From: an uncultured Eubacteriales bacterium | GTDB taxonomy: Bacteria > Bacillota > Clostridia > Oscillospirales > CAG-272 | Assembly (NCBI GenBank): GCA_934447715.1 | Contig: CAKSER010000049.1 | Location: 1-9,583 of the forward strand | Direction of reading: 5' to 3' | Length of the DNA stretch: 9,583 nucleotides | Shown here: piece after piece, positions 7,152-9,583 of the stretch | Position numbering within the stretch: the stretch's first letter is position 1 | Layout: every line of letters begins with the position of its first letter | Notes under the pieces: model-generated | What the model saw: only the letters and a program-made list of their open reading frames with translations | The model's database searches: none | What the model was told of the DNA's origin: nothing | Position numbers and translations under genes: made by a program

Positions 7152-7211
7152 AAATAAGCAAAAAAGCAAAACAAACAGGGCAACAGTTTTTTCACAAGTG
7201 AGGTGTTAAAT

Positions 7212-8240
7212 ATGAATATGATTTTTGAAAAGAAGCTTGCAATTCCGATGGAGGTCAAGGAGATGTATCCTCTGACGGCGGAGGTAAGCAATGTGCTCGA
7301 GAAGAGAATGACCGAGATGAAGAAGATATTCGAGGGCAAGAGCGACAAGCTTGTCCTGATCATCGGTCCGTGCTCCGCAGACAGGGAGGACAGCGTTATC
7401 GACTACATTCTTCGCTTAAGAGAGGTTCAGGAGAAGGTTAAGGACAAGATTTTCATCGTTCCGAGAGTGTATACAAACAAGCCGAGAACGACCGGAGACG
7501 GATATAAGGGACTTCTTCACCAGCCCGACCCCAACGAAAAGCCTGACGTTTTCAAGGGAATTATTGAAGTCCGTCAGCTGCACATGCATGCCGTAAGCGA
7601 GACCGGCTTTGCATGCGCGGACGAGCTTTTATACCCCGAAAACTTCAAATATATTGACGATATTCTCGGATATGTGGCAATCGGAGCAAGATCTGTCGAG
7701 GATCAGCAGCACCGCCTTACCGCAAGCGGAATCGAGGTTCCGACCGGAATGAAGAACCCGACAAGCGGCGACTTTTCGGTTATGATGAATGCAATCAGAG
7801 CAGCTCAGCACAAGCACACCTTTATTTACCGCGGCTGGGAGGTTCACTCCAAAGGAAATCCGCTTGCACACTCGATTCTGCGCGGATATGTAAACAAGCA
7901 CGGCGAGTCTCTTCCGAACTACCACTATGAGGATCTTGAAAGAGTCTGCGCTCTGTACGCTCAGAGCGGTCTTGAAAATCCTGGTATTGTCATCGATACA
8001 AACCATGCAAATTCCGGAAAGAATCCGTTCGAGCAGCCGAGAATTATCAGAGAGGTTCTGAATTCGTGCAAGTCGAATCCCGAAATCAAGAAGATACTCA
8101 AGGGCTTCATGATTGAAAGCTATATCGAGGACGGTTGCCAGAAGGTCGGCGAGGGCGTTTACGGAAAGTCGATTACCGACCCGTGCCTCGGCTGGGAAAA
8201 GACCGAAAGACTTATTTACGAAATAGCCGACATTATGTAA
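7212..8240 (+). CDS. aroF: 3-deoxy-7-phosphoheptulonate (DAHP) synthase, class I AroF/AroG type
   Basis: This enzyme condenses PEP with erythrose 4-phosphate to give DAHP, the first committed and usually most regulated step of the pathway. The protein is 342 aa, similar to E. coli AroG. Motifs are IGPCSA (51-56), KPRTTGDGYKG (90-100), GARSVEDQQHR (158-168), GMKNPTSGDF (179-188), DTNHANSGK (262-270) and KSITDPCLGWE (319-329). The expected metal ligands are Cys54, His265, Glu302 and Asp323. About 50 residues precede the barrel, as in AroG, where this segment helps form the feedback site; which amino acid inhibits it cannot be read here. The ATG at 7212 is chosen over the in-frame GTG at 7203 because that GTG is part of the AGGTG ribosome binding site. 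Codon use differs from its neighbours: 26 of 28 lysines are AAG. The isozyme symbol is approximate. Confidence 0.94.
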   Translation: MNMIFEKKLAIPMEVKEMYPLTAEVSNVLEKRMTEMKKIFEGKSDKLVLIIGPCSADREDSVIDYILRLREVQEKVKDKIFIVPRVYTNKPRTTGDGYKGLLHQPDPNEKPDVFKGIIEVRQLHMHAVSETGFACADELLYPENFKYIDDILGYVAIGARSVEDQQHRLTASGIEVPTGMKNPTSGDFSVMMNAIRAAQHKHTFIYRGWEVHSKGNPLAHSILRGYVNKHGESLPNYHYEDLERVCALYAQSGLENPGIVIDTNHANSGKNPFEQPRIIREVLNSCKSNPEIKKILKGFMIESYIEDGCQKVGEGVYGKSITDPCLGWEKTERLIYEIADIM

Positions 8241-8342
8241 GCTAAATAAACGGCTATAGACGACAGCCGGAAATTGCCTGTGCGCTGCGGCAGGAAGGCA
8301 GGCATGACAGCAAATTTGAAAGGAAAATCAAAGGAAGATCAG
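8241..8342 (+). promoter_or_regulatory. Untranslated leader between DAHP synthase and pheA with possible hairpins
   Basis: This is a gap of about 100 nt, unlike the tight joints elsewhere in the operon. CGGCT (8251-8255) can pair with AGCCG (8265-8269). TGCCTG (8275-8280) can pair with CAGGCA just ahead of an in-frame ATG at 8304, or its CCTG can pair with the nearer CAGG. The latter two pairings exclude each other, and the distal arm touches a possible ribosome binding site. There is no T-run, no Phe-rich leader peptide and no T-box consensus. A regulatory role is speculation; it may be a plain spacer. A few codons could be coding if pheA starts upstream at 8304. Confidence 0.3.
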
Positions 8343-9434
8343 ATGATAAAAAAAGTGCCTGATAAAAGCGGGCTCGAGTCTGCAAGAGAGGTAATAAACG
8401 ACGTCGACAAAAAAATTGCGGAGCTGTTCGAAAAAAGAATGGACGCGGTAAGAGCCGTTGCGCAATACAAGATCGAAAACGGCATTCCGATCGAGGACTC
8501 TGCAAGAGAAGAGCTGCTTATCAAAAGAAACTGCACTTATATAAAGGATGAGGCATATCTGCCGTTTTATATAAGCTATCAAAGGCATGTAATGAAGGTC
8601 TCAAAGGACTTTCAGAGGCAGCTTTCAAGCGGAATGAGAATTGCCTTTTGCGGCGAGCCGGGGGCGTTTGCCGAAAATGTTGCAAAGAGGATTTTCCCTC
8701 GGGCAAATACCGTTCCGTATCCGGATTTCAAGAGCGCCTATCGCTCGGTTGAAAACGGAGAATGCGGTCTTGCCTTTTTGCCGATCGAAAACAGCTTCAA
8801 CGGAGATGTAGGCTCTGTTATGGATCTTGCCTTCTTCGGCAAGCTGTATATAAGCGGAATCTACGGCGCGGAGATCGTGCAGAATCTTCTTGCGCAAAAC
8901 GGAGCAAGGCTTTCGGATATCAAAAAGGTTATAAGCCATCCGCAGGCTCTCGGTCAGTGTGCTCCGTATATCGAAAAGCACGGCTTTGAGACCGAGGAGG
9001 CTGTCAGCACGTCGAGTGCGGCAAAGCTTGTTTCGGAGCTTAAAAGAAAGGATGTTGCTGCCATTGCAAGCAAGGAGGCAGCGGAACTTTTCGGACTTTC
9101 AACTCTTGAAAGCCATATAAACGAAAGCGGATCGAACAGCACAAGATTTGCGATGTTTACTCCGCACGAAAGAAAAAGCAGCAATACCGACAGCAGCTTT
9201 GTCCTGCTGTTTACCGTACGCGACAGCGCCGGTGCACTCGGAGAGGCGATCTCGGTAATCGGTAAGCACGGATTTAACCTCCGCGCGCTGAAAAGCCGTC
9301 CCACAAAGGAGCTTGTCTGGAATTATTACTTCTACGCAGAGGGCGACGGCAACATCGAAAGCAAGGAAGGCAGGCTTATGCTTGACGAACTCGGCAAATA
9401 CTGCAATACGATTAAAATCGTAGGCAGCTTTTAA
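8343..9434 (+). CDS. pheA: Chorismate mutase-prephenate dehydratase with ACT domain (P-protein)
   Basis: PheA turns chorismate into prephenate and then phenylpyruvate, the phenylalanine branch. From the chosen start it is 363 aa with three parts. Residues about 10-90 are an AroQ-type chorismate mutase, with Arg15, Arg32, Lys43, Asp52, Arg55 and Glu56 matching the known catalytic set. Residues about 98-275 are prephenate dehydratase, with FCGEPGAFAE (102-111), PIENSFNG (147-154), SHPQALGQC (198-206) and NSTRF (265-269, catalytic Thr267). Residues about 287-363 are an ACT domain with GALGEA (297-302) and KSRPT (317-321), matching the GALV and ESRP motifs that bind phenylalanine in other PheA proteins. 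Feedback inhibition by phenylalanine is therefore likely. The ATG at 8343 has AAGGA 7 nt upstream. Alternatives at 8304 (ATG, weaker site) and 8274 (TTG) would only add a non-conserved N-terminal tail. It is the last gene of the operon, followed by a terminator. Confidence 0.95.
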   Translation: MIKKVPDKSGLESAREVINDVDKKIAELFEKRMDAVRAVAQYKIENGIPIEDSAREELLIKRNCTYIKDEAYLPFYISYQRHVMKVSKDFQRQLSSGMRIAFCGEPGAFAENVAKRIFPRANTVPYPDFKSAYRSVENGECGLAFLPIENSFNGDVGSVMDLAFFGKLYISGIYGAEIVQNLLAQNGARLSDIKKVISHPQALGQCAPYIEKHGFETEEAVSTSSAAKLVSELKRKDVAAIASKEAAELFGLSTLESHINESGSNSTRFAMFTPHERKSSNTDSSFVLLFTVRDSAGALGEAISVIGKHGFNLRALKSRPTKELVWNYYFYAEGDGNIESKEGRLMLDELGKYCNTIKIVGSF

Positions 9435-9466
9435 GGGTTTTTGAGCTTTTAAATATTTTAATAAAC

Positions 9467-9504
9467 AAAAATATCCGCCTGTATTTGCAGGTGGATATTT
9501 TTTT
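9467..9504 (+). terminator. Intrinsic terminator after pheA, possibly bidirectional
   Basis: The stem pairs AAAATATCC (about 9468-9476) plus GCCTG (9477-9481) with CAGGT (9488-9492) plus GGATATTTT (9493-9501). There is one G-U pair and a six-base TATTTG loop. A run of seven T follows (9498-9504). It begins 33 nt after the pheA stop and should end the operon transcript. A five-A tract on the left side means the hairpin is also followed by T residues on the minus strand, so it may work in both directions. Confidence 0.85.
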
Positions 9505-9524
9505 AGTGTCGTCTTTAGGCGTAG

Positions 9525-9551
9525 AAAAAAATCCCCCGGTTCTACCGGGGG
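9525..9551 (-). terminator. Intrinsic terminator oriented for a convergent gene to the right
   Basis: CCCCCGGT (9533-9540) and ACCGGGGG (9544-9551) form a perfect 8-bp GC-rich stem with a TCT loop. On the minus strand it is followed by A and then seven T residues (complement of 9525-9531), the layout of a strong intrinsic terminator. On the plus strand no T-run follows. This implies a minus-strand gene beyond the right edge of the window whose transcript ends here. The last 32 bases (9552-9583) contain nothing identifiable. Confidence 0.75.
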
Positions 9552-9583
9552 AAGAAAAGAAGCTTCAGCGGTGAAAAAAAGGG

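Noticed and set aside
7203..7211. GTG start that would add three residues to the DAHP synthase.
   Set aside because: The GTG is part of the AGGTG ribosome binding site for the ATG at 7212.
8274..8342. Upstream TTG (8274) or ATG (8304) start for pheA.
   Set aside because: The added residues are not part of the chorismate mutase domain, and the ATG at 8343 has the best-placed ribosome binding site. The ATG at 8304 remains possible.
9552..9583. Possible C-terminal coding sequence of a minus-strand gene at the right edge.
   Set aside because: Minus-strand frames are open for only a few codons and show nothing recognisable. Only the terminator hints at a gene beyond the edge.

Overview
The window is a stretch of bacterial chromosome carrying most of the pathway for phenylalanine and tyrosine synthesis. 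The gene content, moderate GC, strong GGAGG/AGGTG-type ribosome binding sites, sigma-A-like promoters and intrinsic terminators point to a Clostridia-type Firmicute, possibly a gut Oscillospiraceae/Ruminococcaceae-like organism. That assignment is inference from protein style, not from a marker gene. No mobile element, CRISPR array, tRNA or rRNA was seen. The region looks like a metabolic core locus rather than an accessory island.

Left part, minus strand (1-1549): a phosphofructokinase with the active-site pattern of pyrophosphate-dependent enzymes is followed, after a gap of about 100 bp, by the first 60 codons of a gene resembling Clostridial S1-domain RNA-binding proteins. That gap contains a 13-nt inverted repeat. 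One arm covers the ribosome binding site of the S1-like gene.

Middle (1550-1732): a compact divergent control region. Two back-to-back promoters, each with a 17-bp spacer, have -35 boxes only 10 bp apart. One drives the phosphofructokinase leftward and the other drives the aromatic operon rightward.

Right part, plus strand (1733-9434): aroB, aroC, an aroE-aroK fusion, aroA, tyrA, a class I DAHP synthase gene (aroF/aroG type) and pheA (chorismate mutase-prephenate dehydratase-ACT). The first four genes are joined by ATGA overlaps and tyrA overlaps aroA by 14 nt. The DAHP synthase gene follows a 60-bp gap and pheA a gap of about 100 bp. The set covers PEP + erythrose 4-phosphate to dehydroquinate, then dehydroshikimate to chorismate, prephenate, phenylpyruvate and 4-hydroxyphenylpyruvate. 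The one missing step is 3-dehydroquinate dehydratase (aroD/aroQ), which must be elsewhere. A strong terminator follows pheA, and a second hairpin is oriented to end transcription arriving from the right on the minus strand.

No entirely new system was found. The points most worth a second look are the inverted repeat over the S1-like gene's ribosome binding site, the AroE-AroK fusion, the sharp codon-usage change in the DAHP synthase gene, and the tightly packed divergent promoters linking a glycolytic enzyme to the shikimate operon.
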